This document shows positions 53,663-62,761 of a stretch of DNA of 64,000 nt, one piece after another; positions within the stretch are counted from its first letter, which is position 1, and the number at the start of each line of letters is the position of its first letter. This stretch comes from JAEULH01 sp963746275 (GTDB taxonomy: Bacteria > Pseudomonadota > Alphaproteobacteria > Rhodospirillales > Defluviicoccaceae): the NCBI GenBank assembly GCA_963746275.1, contig CAVVAX010000024.1:1-64000 (forward strand), written 5' to 3'. Made by a program: the position numbers and the translations under genes. The notes beneath the pieces were generated by a model. That model was not told the origin of the DNA. It worked only from the letters and a program-made list of their open reading frames with translations, and ran no database searches.

Positions 53663-54670
53663 CCGGCCCGCTGCCGCTGGTCGTGACCATGGGCGAGCCG
53701 GCGGGGATCGGCGGCGAGATCACGTTGATGGCGTGGCTCCGGCGCGAGGCCGGGCTGCCGCCGTTCTTCGTCATCGACGACGCTGATCGGCTGGAGCGGC
53801 TTGCCTCCTCGCTGGGCCTGCCCGTGCCGATCCAGAGGCTCCGGTCGCCCGCGGACGCCGCGTCCGTCTTCGCCGAGGCCCTGCCGGTGCTGCATCGTCC
53901 GCTCGCCGCGACGGCGGTAGCCGGCCGGCTCGATCCGGCGAATGCGGCCTCCGTGATTGCGGCCATCGAGGAGGCGGTCAGCCTGGTGCGAAGCCGGCGA
54001 GGCGTCCGCCGTGGTGACCAACCCGATCCACAAGAAGGCGCTCTATGCCGCGGGCTTCGCCTTTCCCGGCCATACCGAGTTCCTGGCGGCGCTTGCCGGC
54101 AGCGGGGTCCGGCCGGTGATGATGCTGGCGATCCCTGGCCTTCGGGTCGTCCCGGTCACCGTGCACCTCCCTCTCTGCGAGGCCATCGCCTCGCTCGGTA
54201 CAGACATGATCGTCGCTACGGCCGAAGCCGTGGACGCGGCTTTGCGGCGGGACTTCGCTATTGCTCGGCCGCGGCTCAAGGTGGCTGGCCTCAACCCCCA
54301 CGCCGGCGAGGAAGGTTCGTTGGGCGATGAGGACGTGCGCCTCGTCGCCCCCGCCGTTGCGGCGCTGCAGGCGGCCGGCATCGATGCCGAGGGGCCGGTG
54401 CCGCCCGATGCCCTGTTCACGCCGCGCGCCCGGGCGGGTTATGACGCCGCGGTCTGCCTGTACCACGACCAGGCGCTGATCCCGCTAAAGGCGCTCGACG
54501 TCGATCATGGGGTTAACATCACCCTCGGCCTGCCGTTCGTCCGCACCTCGCCCGACCACGGCACGGCGCTCGACATTGCCGGCACCGGCGTCGCCAGCCC
54601 GACCAGTTTGATGGCAGCGCTGACCACTGCCGCAGAGCTTGCGCGCAACCGGGCGGCGACCTCACCATGA
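53659..54670 (+). CDS. pdxA: 4-hydroxythreonine-4-phosphate dehydrogenase (one frameshift)
   Basis: NAD enzyme of the DXP-dependent vitamin B6 pathway. Blocks: VTMGEPAGIGGEITLMAW, then after the break VVTNPIHKKALYAAGF with FPGHTEFLA, HAGEEGSLGDED, and YHDQALIPLKALDVDHGVNI with FVRTSPDHGTALDIAGTG. The metal His residues are in GHTE, NPHAGE-type and SPDHG blocks. The frame shifts near 53988 (AVSL to CEAGEASAVV), with one surplus base. Corrected length 336. The GTG at 53659 overlaps the surA stop, and the stop overlaps the first copy of the rsmA start region. Confidence 0.92.
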
Positions 54671-54705
54671 GCGAAGCGGCGAGCTCACCATGAGCGAAGC
54701 GGCGA
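54661..54705 (+). repeat. 23-bp tandem duplication at the pdxA/rsmA junction
   Basis: CTCACCATGAGCGAAGCGGC occurs twice with a period of 23 bp (54661 and 54684). The first copy overlaps the pdxA stop as ATGA; the second holds the ATG at 54690 that is in frame with rsmA. Because 23 is not a multiple of three, the first ATG opens a short dead-end frame. Confidence 0.8.
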
Positions 54706-55565
54706 TGACAGCGGCGCTGCCGCCGCTTCGCGACGTCATTCGCCGCCACGGCCTGGATGCCCGAAGGTCCCTCGGCCAGCACTTCCTCCTCGACCAGAAC
54801 CTTACCGACCGAGTGGTCCGCGCTGCGGGCCCGCTTGCCGGCGTCAGCGTCATCGAGATCGGCCCGGGGCCGGGCGGGCTCACCCGCAGCCTGCTCGCCG
54901 CCGGGCCGGCGAAGGTCGTCGCCATCGAGAAGGACGCACGCTGCGCCGCCGCCATCCGCGAGCTGGCCGAGGTGTTCCCGGATCGCCTCGAGATCGTCGA
55001 GGCCGATGCCCTCGCCCTCGATGTCCGCGCGCTTGCGCCTTCGCCGCGCAAGGTCATAGCCAACCTGCCGTACAACATCGCCGCGCCGCTGCTCATCGGC
55101 TGGCTGCGGAACGCCCGCGACTTTGCCGGCTTCACCCTGATGCTGCAGCGGGAGGTGGCGCAGCGGCTCGCGGCCACGCCCGGCGGCGGCGCCTACGGCA
55201 GGCTCACCGTCCTCGTCCAGTGGCTGTGCAGCGTCGAGTACCAGTTCGCGGTCGATCGCCGCGCCTTCGTCCCGCCGCCGCGGGTTACCTCCGCCGTCGT
55301 CAACCTGACCCCCCGCCCGGAGCCGCTTGCACGCGCGGAGTGGCGGGCGCTGGAGACGGTGACCAAGGCCGCCTTCGGCCAGCGGCGGAAGATGCTGCGG
55401 AGCTCGCTGCGGTCGCTTGGCATCGACGCGGCCGAGGCCGGCATCCAGCCGACCCGCCGCGCCGAGGAACTCTCGGTCGAGGAGTTCTGCGCGCTTGCGC
55501 GCCTCCACGCCGCATCGGGCGGAAGGAGCCGCACTGAGCAATCGCCGGCCGGTATCGGCTCATGA
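54690..55565 (+). CDS. rsmA: 16S rRNA dimethyladenosine transferase
   Basis: Methylates A1518 and A1519 of 16S rRNA late in small-subunit assembly (KsgA). 291 residues. LGQHFLLDQNLTDRVV is the N-terminal block, VIEIGPGPGGLTRSLLAAG the SAM site, VIANLPYNIAAPLL the NLPY catalytic motif, and FVPPPRVTSAVV the family block. The ATG at 54690 is in the second copy of a tandem duplication; the ancestral start overlapped the pdxA stop. Its own stop overlaps the next start (ATGA at 55562). Confidence 0.95.
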   Translation: MSEAAMTAALPPLRDVIRRHGLDARRSLGQHFLLDQNLTDRVVRAAGPLAGVSVIEIGPGPGGLTRSLLAAGPAKVVAIEKDARCAAAIRELAEVFPDRLEIVEADALALDVRALAPSPRKVIANLPYNIAAPLLIGWLRNARDFAGFTLMLQREVAQRLAATPGGGAYGRLTVLVQWLCSVEYQFAVDRRAFVPPPRVTSAVVNLTPRPEPLARAEWRALETVTKAAFGQRRKMLRSSLRSLGIDAAEAGIQPTRRAEELSVEEFCALARLHAASGGRSRTEQSPAGIGS

Positions 55566-56491
55566 CCGCGGCCGGCCCCGCCCACCCCCGCGCCCACCTC
55601 TCCGCACGCAAAGCCTACCTGCTGCTCATCGTCCCGCCCTTGTGCTGGGCCGGAAACTTCGTCGTCGGCCGGGCGATCCATGCCGATATCTCGCCGGCCG
55701 CGTTGACCTTCTGGCGCTGGGCTGTGGCGGCCGGCGTCCTGCTGCCGCTCGCCGCCGCCGACACCTGGCGCGCGCGGGCGGTGATCCGCCAGCAGTGGCC
55801 GCTGCTGACGATGCTGGCCTTGAGCGGCGTCGTCGGCTTTCAGTTCGTCGTCTATCAGGGCCTGCACTCGACGACCGCGATCAACGGGGTGCTGATCATC
55901 GCCACGATCCCGGCGGTCATCCCCGCGTTCGCCTATGCCCTCGACGGCGAGCGGATCACGGCGCGGCAGGGGCTCGGCATCCTGGTCTCGACGATCGGCG
56001 TCGCCACCATCGTGCTGCGCGGCGACCTCGCCGCCGCCGTGGCCCTGGACGTCGCCGCCGGCGACCTCTGGATTGCCTCGGCGGTGCCGATGTGGGCTCT
56101 GTACTCGGTGCTGGTGCGGCGGCGGCCGGAGGCGCTCTCGCCTCTCGCCCTGCTGCTCGCGATCGTCGGCATCGGCCTCGCCGTGCTTGCTCCCGCTTAT
56201 GCCTGGGAGCTTGCCGCGCGCGGCAGCTTCGCGCCGACGCTTGCGGCCCTGGCCGCCATCGCCTACGTCGGCATCGCCGCCTCGGTAGTCGCCTTCTGGT
56301 GCTGGAACCGGGGGATCGCCGGCGTCGGCGCCAGCAAGGCCGGGCTTTACCTCCACCTCATGCCGGTGTTCGCCGCGCTGCTCGCGGTCCCCTTTCTCGG
56401 CGAGCGGCTCTACGCCTATCACGGCTTCGGGATGGCCCTCGTCGCCGCTGGCCTCTACCTGTCCTCCACCGCCGGCGGATCCGGACGGTGA
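55562..56491 (+). CDS. EamA/DMT-family transporter
   Basis: 309-residue membrane protein with ten predicted segments in two EamA repeats. WAGNFVVGRAIHADISPAAL and WRWAVAAGVLLPLA mark the first repeat; LYLHLMPVFAALLAVPFLGE marks the second. Such permeases export metabolites; the substrate is unknown. The ATG overlaps the rsmA stop, and the stop overlaps the GTG of the next gene, so all may be read together although the function seems unrelated to ribosome work. Confidence 0.9.
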   Translation: MTAAGPAHPRAHLSARKAYLLLIVPPLCWAGNFVVGRAIHADISPAALTFWRWAVAAGVLLPLAAADTWRARAVIRQQWPLLTMLALSGVVGFQFVVYQGLHSTTAINGVLIIATIPAVIPAFAYALDGERITARQGLGILVSTIGVATIVLRGDLAAAVALDVAAGDLWIASAVPMWALYSVLVRRRPEALSPLALLLAIVGIGLAVLAPAYAWELAARGSFAPTLAALAAIAYVGIAASVVAFWCWNRGIAGVGASKAGLYLHLMPVFAALLAVPFLGERLYAYHGFGMALVAAGLYLSSTAGGSGR

Positions 56492-56940
56492 GGGGTGCGC
56501 CGCGCATCGTCATCACCGCAGTTGCCGCGGCTGTATGCGCCGCCACCGTACCGCCGCTCGGCATGGTGGCACTGTGGGCGGCGCTCTCCGGGGAGCCCTT
56601 GCGCTTCTTCGCCGAGATCGGCGCGGGCGGGGTCGCCCGCTTCGTGCTGTCGGAGCAGAGGTTCTTCCTTCCCGTTGCCCTCGCCGGACTGGCCGCGCAC
56701 GCGGTGCTTTTGTCCCTGCACCGGACCCACCCGCTGCTTTACGCCGTCGCCTTCTACTGCATCGGCGCGGTGGTTTACGCCATCGGTGCGATGCCGCAGC
56801 TCGCGGCCTTCACCCTGGAGCCGCCGGTGGTGCGCACGCTCGCCCTCGACGCCCTCGCCTGGTGGGGGCCGATGGCAGCGCTGGGCGGGCTCGTCTTCGG
56901 GCTGGTAGCCAGGCGCACGTCGCGACGGCGGCGCCGCTGA
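56488..56940 (+). CDS. hypothetical membrane protein
   Basis: 150 residues with four hydrophobic segments (for example IVITAVAAAVCAATVPPLG and ALAGLAAHAVLLSL) and a basic tail (RRTSRRRRR). No motif of a known family is recognised. The GTG at 56488 overlaps the preceding stop, so it is the last gene of the lptD-to-transporter run. It meets the SGNH gene end to end, 3 bp apart. Confidence 0.7.
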   Translation: MRGAPRIVITAVAAAVCAATVPPLGMVALWAALSGEPLRFFAEIGAGGVARFVLSEQRFFLPVALAGLAAHAVLLSLHRTHPLLYAVAFYCIGAVVYAIGAMPQLAAFTLEPPVVRTLALDALAWWGPMAALGGLVFGLVARRTSRRRRR

Positions 56941-56943
56941 ACC

Positions 56944-57864
56944 TTACTCGCTGACCCGGCCCACGGTTGCTGGGCAGAGCGAAGCGAGGTCGCCGAGCCC
57001 CGAGAAGGCGATCCGGCCGGCGAGGATGCGGCGCCCCTCCGGCGTCATGTGCAGCGGGTCGGCGAAGGCGGCATCGTCCGCAAGGGCCAGCGACCAATCC
57101 TGGATGGCGACGTCCGCTGACAGACCCTTGCGCACCTCGGCCAAAGCCTGGGCCCGCCAGTCCTCGATGCGGAACGACGCCGGATGGCAGGGCGCCAACA
57201 CCAGCACTGGCTCCACGCCCTGAGCCTTCAGCGCCTCCAGGGTCGACGCAAGAACCGGGACTGCCTTGCGGTTTACCTGGTAGCGCGGGTGTGCGGCGAG
57301 GTACGCCTCGATCCTGGCCTGTGAGATCTCTCCAATCGCCTCCGGCGTCTGGTCCGACGGCCGGATCAGGAACAGCAACGCACGCAGCAGGTATTCGCTG
57401 TTGAACCGGTAGAGGTGGCTGACGTCGAGCCAGGGGAACCAGGTTTCCTGGCGCGAGCGGATCAGCGCCGCGAGCCGGCCGCTTTCGGCCATGAACGGCC
57501 GGTACTCCGGCGCCATGAAGGTGTCGCTGAAGAGGTTGGAAATCTCCAGCACCATGACCCTGGGCGCCGGGTTGCGCTCGAGAAAGTCGCGTACCAGCAC
57601 GTCCTGGGTGGTGACGTCGAGGCCGTTGAGGCTGAGGTTGAACACCGGCCGGCAGAGCGCCTTGGTCCATTCCGGCGAGGAGGCCATGTGCACGCCGCGG
57701 CTGTTGCCGATCAGGACGACTTCCGCCTGGACGCGGCCGTCATAGAGCACCGAAGCGCGGGCATTGCTGGCAAGCACCAGGCGGGAGAGCGCCTCCGCCA
57801 GGATGCGGTCGGCAGCGAACAGCAGCGCTACGAAGGCGGCGACGAAGGCGATCTTTTTCCACAT
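56944..57864 (-). CDS. SGNH-like protein paired with MBOAT acyltransferase
   Basis: 306 residues with one N-terminal membrane anchor (IAFVAAFVALLFAADRILAE) and a periplasmic SGNH/GDSL-like domain related to AlgX/AlgJ-type acetylation proteins. The first block is VVLIGNSRGVHM (Ser in NSR in place of GDS), LNGLD gives the Asn region, and ADPLHMTPEGRRILA holds the Asp-His pair. It probably takes an acyl group passed across the membrane by the MBOAT protein encoded 9 bp upstream, and puts it on an unknown extracytoplasmic glycan or polymer. Confidence 0.75.
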   Translation of the reverse strand: MWKKIAFVAAFVALLFAADRILAEALSRLVLASNARASVLYDGRVQAEVVLIGNSRGVHMASSPEWTKALCRPVFNLSLNGLDVTTQDVLVRDFLERNPAPRVMVLEISNLFSDTFMAPEYRPFMAESGRLAALIRSRQETWFPWLDVSHLYRFNSEYLLRALLFLIRPSDQTPEAIGEISQARIEAYLAAHPRYQVNRKAVPVLASTLEALKAQGVEPVLVLAPCHPASFRIEDWRAQALAEVRKGLSADVAIQDWSLALADDAAFADPLHMTPEGRRILAGRIAFSGLGDLASLCPATVGRVSE

Positions 57865-57873
57865 CGACCCGGC

Positions 57874-59298
57874 TCAGAACTGGAAGTAGATGAACTGGCT
57901 GCCGGTGAAGTTCCCGAACAGCGCGAGCATGCAGAGCAGCGATATCGCCATGGCCACGCGGGCGGCGCGGGCGCGGCGGAACACCTGGCGCAGGACTGGC
58001 TGCTCGGCGGTGGCCTCGGCCATGACCAAGAGGCCGATCAGGCCGATGCCCATGACCACCTGGAACTTGTTCTGGACGCCGGCGAGATCGTAGCCGCCGG
58101 AGAGGATCTGGGCGAAGACCAGCCAGGCGGCGTCGAAGGTGTTGGCGCGGAAGAACACGAACGAGACGAACACGCAGATCAGGACGCCGACCGTCTCCAG
58201 GCCGACGATGCCGCGGCGAGGCAGCGAACCAAGCCCCTCCGCGAAGCGGTGCACCGGGGAGAGCAGCCGCTGCAGCACGAGGTAGAGGCCGTGCAGGCCG
58301 CCCCAGAGGACGAAGGTCCAGGCCGCGCCGTGCCACAACCCGCCCAGCAGCATCGTTGCGAACAGGTTGCGGAAGGTCGCGAGCTTCGAGCCGCGGCTGC
58401 CGCCCATCGGCACGTAGAGGTAGTCGCGCAGCCAGCTCGACAGCGAGATGTGCCAGCGCTGCCAGAACTCGCTGAAGCTCGAAGCGAAGTACGGCCGGCG
58501 GAAGTTCCGCCCGAGGTTCAGACCCATGATCCGGGCGAGGCCGATGGCGATCAGCGAGTAGCCGCAGAAGTCGCCATAGATCTGGAAGCCGAAGAAGATC
58601 GCCCCGATTAGCACGTTCAGGCCATTGAAGGCGGAAGGCGCGGCGAAGACGCTGTCGACGATCGGCGCCAGCCGGTCGGCGACGACGCACTTCAGGAAGA
58701 AGCCGATGATCATGAGCTCGCAGCCGACGAGGCAGCGCGCGAAGTCGAACGATTTCCTGGTCTTGAGCTGCGGGATCAAGCGCGAGGCGCGGACGATGGG
58801 GCCGGCGACGAGCTGCGGCCACAACGCGATGTAGGTGGCGAACACGCCCGGGTCCGGCTCTGGGCGGATCTTGCCGCGGTAGATGTCGATGATGTAGCTG
58901 AGCGAGTGGAAGGTGTAGAAGGAGATGCCGATCGGCAGAACGATTCGCAGCGTCGACGTGTTCGCCTGCAGGCCGAGCTCGTTGAGCAGCGCGACGAAGC
59001 CATCGGCGAAGAAGTGGAAGTACTTGAAGCAGCCGAGCACCGCGAGGTTGACGGTGACGGCGACGCCGAGGAGCCAGCGGCCGGTGCGCAGCCGCGGATG
59101 CCGGCCGATGGCCGCGCCGGCTGCGAAGTTGAACGCGGTGCTGGCGGCGATCAGGCCGCAGAAGCGCCAATCCCACCAGGCGTAGAAGACGTAGCTGGCG
59201 GCGAGCGTCATCAGGATCTGCGGCCGGTACGGCAGCAGGAAGTATGCGACGAAGAAGATCGCCGCGAAGAGGATAAAGACTTCACTGTTGAAGATCAT
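57874..59298 (-). CDS. MBOAT-family O-acyltransferase
   Basis: 474 residues, about ten to twelve membrane segments, of the AlgI/DltB/PatA group that moves acyl groups through the membrane. The catalytic His lies in LLGGLWHGAAWTFVLWGGLH; FSEFWQRWHISLSSWLRDY is the second family block with another His; VLPIGISFYTFHSLSYIIDI is the N-terminal block. No alginate or teichoic acid genes are near, so the acceptor is unknown. Start ATG at 59298. It forms a two-gene operon with the SGNH protein. Confidence 0.92.
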   Translation of the reverse strand: MIFNSEVFILFAAIFFVAYFLLPYRPQILMTLAASYVFYAWWDWRFCGLIAASTAFNFAAGAAIGRHPRLRTGRWLLGVAVTVNLAVLGCFKYFHFFADGFVALLNELGLQANTSTLRIVLPIGISFYTFHSLSYIIDIYRGKIRPEPDPGVFATYIALWPQLVAGPIVRASRLIPQLKTRKSFDFARCLVGCELMIIGFFLKCVVADRLAPIVDSVFAAPSAFNGLNVLIGAIFFGFQIYGDFCGYSLIAIGLARIMGLNLGRNFRRPYFASSFSEFWQRWHISLSSWLRDYLYVPMGGSRGSKLATFRNLFATMLLGGLWHGAAWTFVLWGGLHGLYLVLQRLLSPVHRFAEGLGSLPRRGIVGLETVGVLICVFVSFVFFRANTFDAAWLVFAQILSGGYDLAGVQNKFQVVMGIGLIGLLVMAEATAEQPVLRQVFRRARAARVAMAISLLCMLALFGNFTGSQFIYFQF

Positions 59299-59598
59299 CG
59301 CCGGACCGGGAGTGGCTTGCCCAACACCCGGCCACTATGCGGCGGCCATCCTTAACGAACCGTCAGCCGGCGCCCGATCGCCCTGTCCCGCACGCCTTCC
59401 GCCGCTCCTTCCGGCCTTGCTCGTGGGAAGGGTGGCGCGCGCCCGTTAGCGCTTGTTTAGGCCGGAGCCGCTAAGCTGTGCATGCTAGGCCACGGTCGGA
59501 CGGTCGCGGCAAGTAACACGCTGGCAGGCATGTGGATTCCGCGGCGTCTTTGCGATATAGATGTACTCGCTCGATGACTTCGTAAGGCTATCTCGTCG
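59299..59598. other. intergenic stretch between MBOAT and pilin genes
   Basis: 300 bp between two divergently read genes, so it should hold promoters for both. The last 60 bp are less GC-rich (GATATAGATGTA near 59553). A weak TAAGG lies about 12 bases before the pilin ATG. Confidence 0.4.
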
Positions 59599-59775
59599 AT
59601 GATTAAAATTGTCGAAAAATATCTGCTTAGAGATGCCGGCGGCAGCAGCCTGGAGTACGGCATCATTGCCGGCCTGGTCTCCACCGCCGTCGTGACCACC
59701 ATCTTCGCCATGGGCGTGTCCGTCGGCGACCTGTACCAGGTGATCTCCCTCAACGTCCTCTCCGCGCTTCCCTGA
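59599..59775 (+). CDS. Flp-family type IVb pilin
   Basis: A 58-residue pilin subunit. It has a short basic leader (KIVEKYLLRDAGG), the processing site G|SSLEYG with the conserved Glu and Tyr, and one hydrophobic helix (IIAGLVSTAVVTTIFAMGV), the exact plan of Flp/Tad pilins. The ATG at 59599 and TGA at 59773-59775 define it; it is short enough to be missed by common cutoffs. No Tad assembly genes (cpaA-F, tadA-C) lie in the window, so it must use machinery coded elsewhere or be a stray copy. Convergent with the hydrolase gene. Confidence 0.82.
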   Translation: MIKIVEKYLLRDAGGSSLEYGIIAGLVSTAVVTTIFAMGVSVGDLYQVISLNVLSALP

Positions 59776-59812
59776 TCTCCACGCGTCCCACGAAACGTCG
59801 TCCGCTCCCGTC

Positions 59813-61014
59813 TCAGCCGGCCGCTGCGCGCGCCTTCGCGCCAGCCCCCGGTCGAGGCCGATCCCGTCGCGATAGGACAGGAGCGTGTAGACAGCGTCGA
59901 ACAGCTTCAGCGTGTCGATCACGCCGGGCGGTTCCGGGTTCACGTGGTCGAGGCTGTCGAACAGGTACAGCGAGACGGCCTCGTCCGAAAGCGCGCGGGC
60001 GAAGGCTTGACTTTCGGTTTCCGGAATGATGGCGTCGTCGCGGCCGTGGATCAGCACGAACCGCGTGCCCGCGACGGCGAGCTGGCGGCCGGCGAGGTTG
60101 AGTGCCGCGATTTCGTCGCGGACGACAGCTGGAAGCGCTGCAATCAGGCTGCCGACGCGTTCGGGGTCGCGGTTCATGAGCAGGGCATAGACGGCGAGGC
60201 CATCCGGCCCGAGCTGCCCGACCAGATCGCCCACGTCGGCCGCGGGATCGTCCATCTTTCGCCTGGCGATGGCGGCGAGCGCCATCCGGTCCGCCGGCTT
60301 CTCCAGCCTCGGCGCGTTCGACAGCAGGAACACCCACTTGCCGTAGGCGTTGGGTGTGCGGTAGCTCCACGGCTCGTCGGCGCCGTCGCGAAAGGCGCCG
60401 GTGGTGAAGAAGGTGATCACCGCCGGCAGGTCGTAGTAGCCGCCGACGGTGAGGACGAAATCGACCCCGCCCCCGGCTCGGCGTCCGGCCTCAACCCCCG
60501 CTTCCGGTTCGGCCAGCGCCAGCACCGCGGGGCCGGCGGCGAACGAGATCGCGGTCATCCCGAGCGGCCGGTCGGGGTCGCGTTGCGCCATCCAGCGGGC
60601 CGCCGAGGCCAGCAGCGGCGCGTCTGCCGCCGAGACCTGCAGCGCCCGCATCCTTGCCAAGTCCGGGACCAGGACCTCGAAGCCGGCGCGGGCAATGGTG
60701 TTGGCGAAGGCGACCAGCCTCCGGTCGTCCTTGCCGGCGGGAGCGACGCCCGGCACCAGGATCATGCCGGAACGGGCGCCTTCCGCCGGCTGGTAAAGGT
60801 CGGCGGCGATCGCCCCGCCCGCGACCGGCACGGTCACCAGCCGGCGCTGCGGCGGCGCCGTCGCCTTCTTCAGCGCGCTCGGCCCTTCGCCGGCGGCGAC
60901 GTCGCCCAGCACCCGCGTCGCCTCGACGGCGCGGCGCGGCGAACAGGCGGCGGTGGCCGCGGCGACAACCGCGGCCAGAACGATCGCAAGGACGAGCCGG
61001 GCTAGAACACCCAA
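59813..61014 (-). CDS. lipoprotein alpha/beta hydrolase (C-terminal end uncertain)
   Basis: A lipoprotein with an alpha/beta-hydrolase-like domain of about 380 residues. The start has a signal and lipobox (AAATAACSP). ILVPGVAPAGKDDRRLVAFA, MTAISFAAGPAVLALAEPE (nucleophile region, Ser), VLIHGRDDAIIPETESQAFA (acid region) and DSLDHVNPEP (His) follow the expected order. The TTG at 61014 overlaps the end of the upstream gene by 13 bp. Without correction the frame runs on to 59485 across the pilin gene, which is unlikely; a shift near 59830 would end it at 59813. Confidence 0.7.
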
Positions 61015-61589
61015 GGATTGAGGTGCCGGCGGATGGCGCGTTCCATCTGCTCGTCAAAAGCGGTCATCGTCGCCAGGGTCAGGTCGTAGAGCGCCCGCGT
61101 GCGCTCGTCGGCGGTGAGCCCGCCTTCCAGCGTCTTGGCCCGCCCGACCTTGGCCGCGGTCATGCCCCGCTGCCCGCCCTCGGCCAGGATCTCCAGCCGG
61201 CCTTCGACGGTGATGGTGTAGCGGCCGCCGGGAGCGGGGCCCACCCAGCCTACGGCGCCCTTGGCCGGCGGCTGCTTCTCCTCCTCGACGGTGGCAGTGA
61301 GGATGGTGAAACGGCCCGTGCCGGAGCCGCCGCCGGCCTGCAGCCGGTCCTTGGCCCACTGCCGCATGGCCTCGTCCGGCGGCACGGCGAACTTCGCCAG
61401 CACCTCGTGGTCCACGCGCTCGCCGGTATCCATCTTCTCGATCTCGACCCGGGCCACGTTCAGCCCGATCGGCGGCTTTTCGCTGAAGCGCATCTCCGCA
61501 GGCGTTTCCACCGGCTCGACCGGCGCGGCGCAGGCCGCGAACAGGACCAGCACCAGCGCGGGCGCGGCGGCCCCCCAACGTCTCATCAT
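61002..61589 (-). CDS. hypothetical lipoprotein
   Basis: 195 residues with a signal peptide and lipobox (VLVLFAACAAP). The mature part has a pattern of a small outer-membrane or periplasmic domain: IGLNVARVEIEKMDTGERVD, DRLQAGGGSGTGRFTILTAT, and RYTITVEGRLEILAEGGQRG. It resembles lipoproteins of unknown function in Rhodospirillales. The ATG at 61589 is preceded by a second ATG (MM); the frame above belongs to hslO noise. It lies downstream of hslO on the same strand, 148 bp apart. Confidence 0.75.
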   Translation of the reverse strand: MMRRWGAAAPALVLVLFAACAAPVEPVETPAEMRFSEKPPIGLNVARVEIEKMDTGERVDHEVLAKFAVPPDEAMRQWAKDRLQAGGGSGTGRFTILTATVEEEKQPPAKGAVGWVGPAPGGRYTITVEGRLEILAEGGQRGMTAAKVGRAKTLEGGLTADERTRALYDLTLATMTAFDEQMERAIRRHLNPWVF

Positions 61590-61737
61590 GTCGTTGTTTC
61601 CCTTGTCAGCAACACCAATTTCCCGCGGGCGCTGACCGTCCCCTATTGCTGAAGTATCCCGTAAACGACCGGACCACGTCCGGTCATGACGGGAACGCCA
61701 TAACGCCGGCAGACGACGACTTGCCGGGCGCTGCCAT

Positions 61738-62660
61738 CTAGCGCGCCTCCAGCTCGCGCTCGTGCAGGACGTAGGTGGCCTTGCAGAACTCGCAGGTGAC
61801 GGTAATCGCGCCATCCGCCTCCGCCATCTCGCCGCATCTCCTCGACCGGGAACGACCTCACGATCCGCTCGACCTTGGCCCGCGAGCAGCGGCAGCGGTG
61901 GCGCAGGTCGCGCCTGCGGTAGACGCGCACGCCGTCCTCGTGGAACAGCCGGTAGAGGATCTGGTTGACGCTCAGCGCCGGCTCCAGCAGTTCCGGCCGG
62001 CGTAGCGCTGCTCATCAGGATCACCGCCCGGCGCCAGTTCTCCTCGGCGTCCGCATCCGCATCCGTGCTCTCGGGCAGCCGCTGCAGCATCAGCGCCGCG
62101 GCCCGGCGGCCACCGCCTTCCTCCGCCTCGGAGACACACAGCCGGATCGCGGTCTCCACCTGCTCGGACTGGCGGAAGTAGGCATGGGCGCACTCGCTGA
62201 GCGTCGCTCCCTCCAGCGCCGTCACGCCCTGGTAACGCTCGGTCTCCGGTCCCTGGTCGACGGTGAAGGCCATGTGCCCGGCGCCGAGGAAGCGCGGCAC
62301 CGGCGCCCCCGGGCTGGCCCCCACCGCCTCCAGCCGCTCGGCGTCGTAGCGGGCGTAGCCGCGCATGTCGCCGTCGCTGGTGACGTCGACCATGAGCAGG
62401 CCGACCGGGCCGTCGCCCTGCATCTGCAGGGTGAAGATGCCGTCGTACTTGAGCCCGCTGGCCAGCACCGCGCCCATGGCCATCGCCTCGGCCAGCATCG
62501 CCTCGACCGCGGGCGGATAGTCGTGCGGGCCGACCACGGCATCGACGGCGGCGCCAAGGCGCACCAGCCGGCCGCGCAGTCCCGGCCCCTCGATCTGGAA
62601 GGGCTGGACGAAGTCGCCAAAGGGGTGGTTCGCGGCTTCGTCGCCGCGCGGCGCAGTCAT
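61738..62660 (-). CDS. hslO: Hsp33 redox chaperone (two frameshifts)
   Basis: Holdase activated by oxidation and heat. The N-terminal domain is clear (FVQPFQIEGPGLRGRLVRLG, ALASGLKYDGIFTLQMQGDG, GPVGLLMVDVTSDGDMRGYA). The zinc switch is coded in two other frames: RHRCRCSRAKVERIV with the first Cys pair, and GAITVTCEFCKATYVLHERE with the second. Breaks lie near 62010 and 61830. The stop is the TAG at 61738-61740. Corrected length about 307. It sits downstream of argF, as in other alphaproteobacteria. Confidence 0.9.
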
Positions 62661-62761
62661 CGGTCAGCGGTTCTCAGGTGGTCTCGCCTGCTCATCACGT
62701 GGCCGCGCGGGCGGCGAAGGGCAAGCGGCAGCGCCCGCCGAGGCGCGCGAGCGGCGGCGCG

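Noticed and set aside
59485..59812. C-terminal extension of the hydrolase frame across the pilin gene
   Set aside because: The added residues are antisense to a recognisable Flp pilin and have no hydrolase similarity; a frame break near 59830 is more likely.
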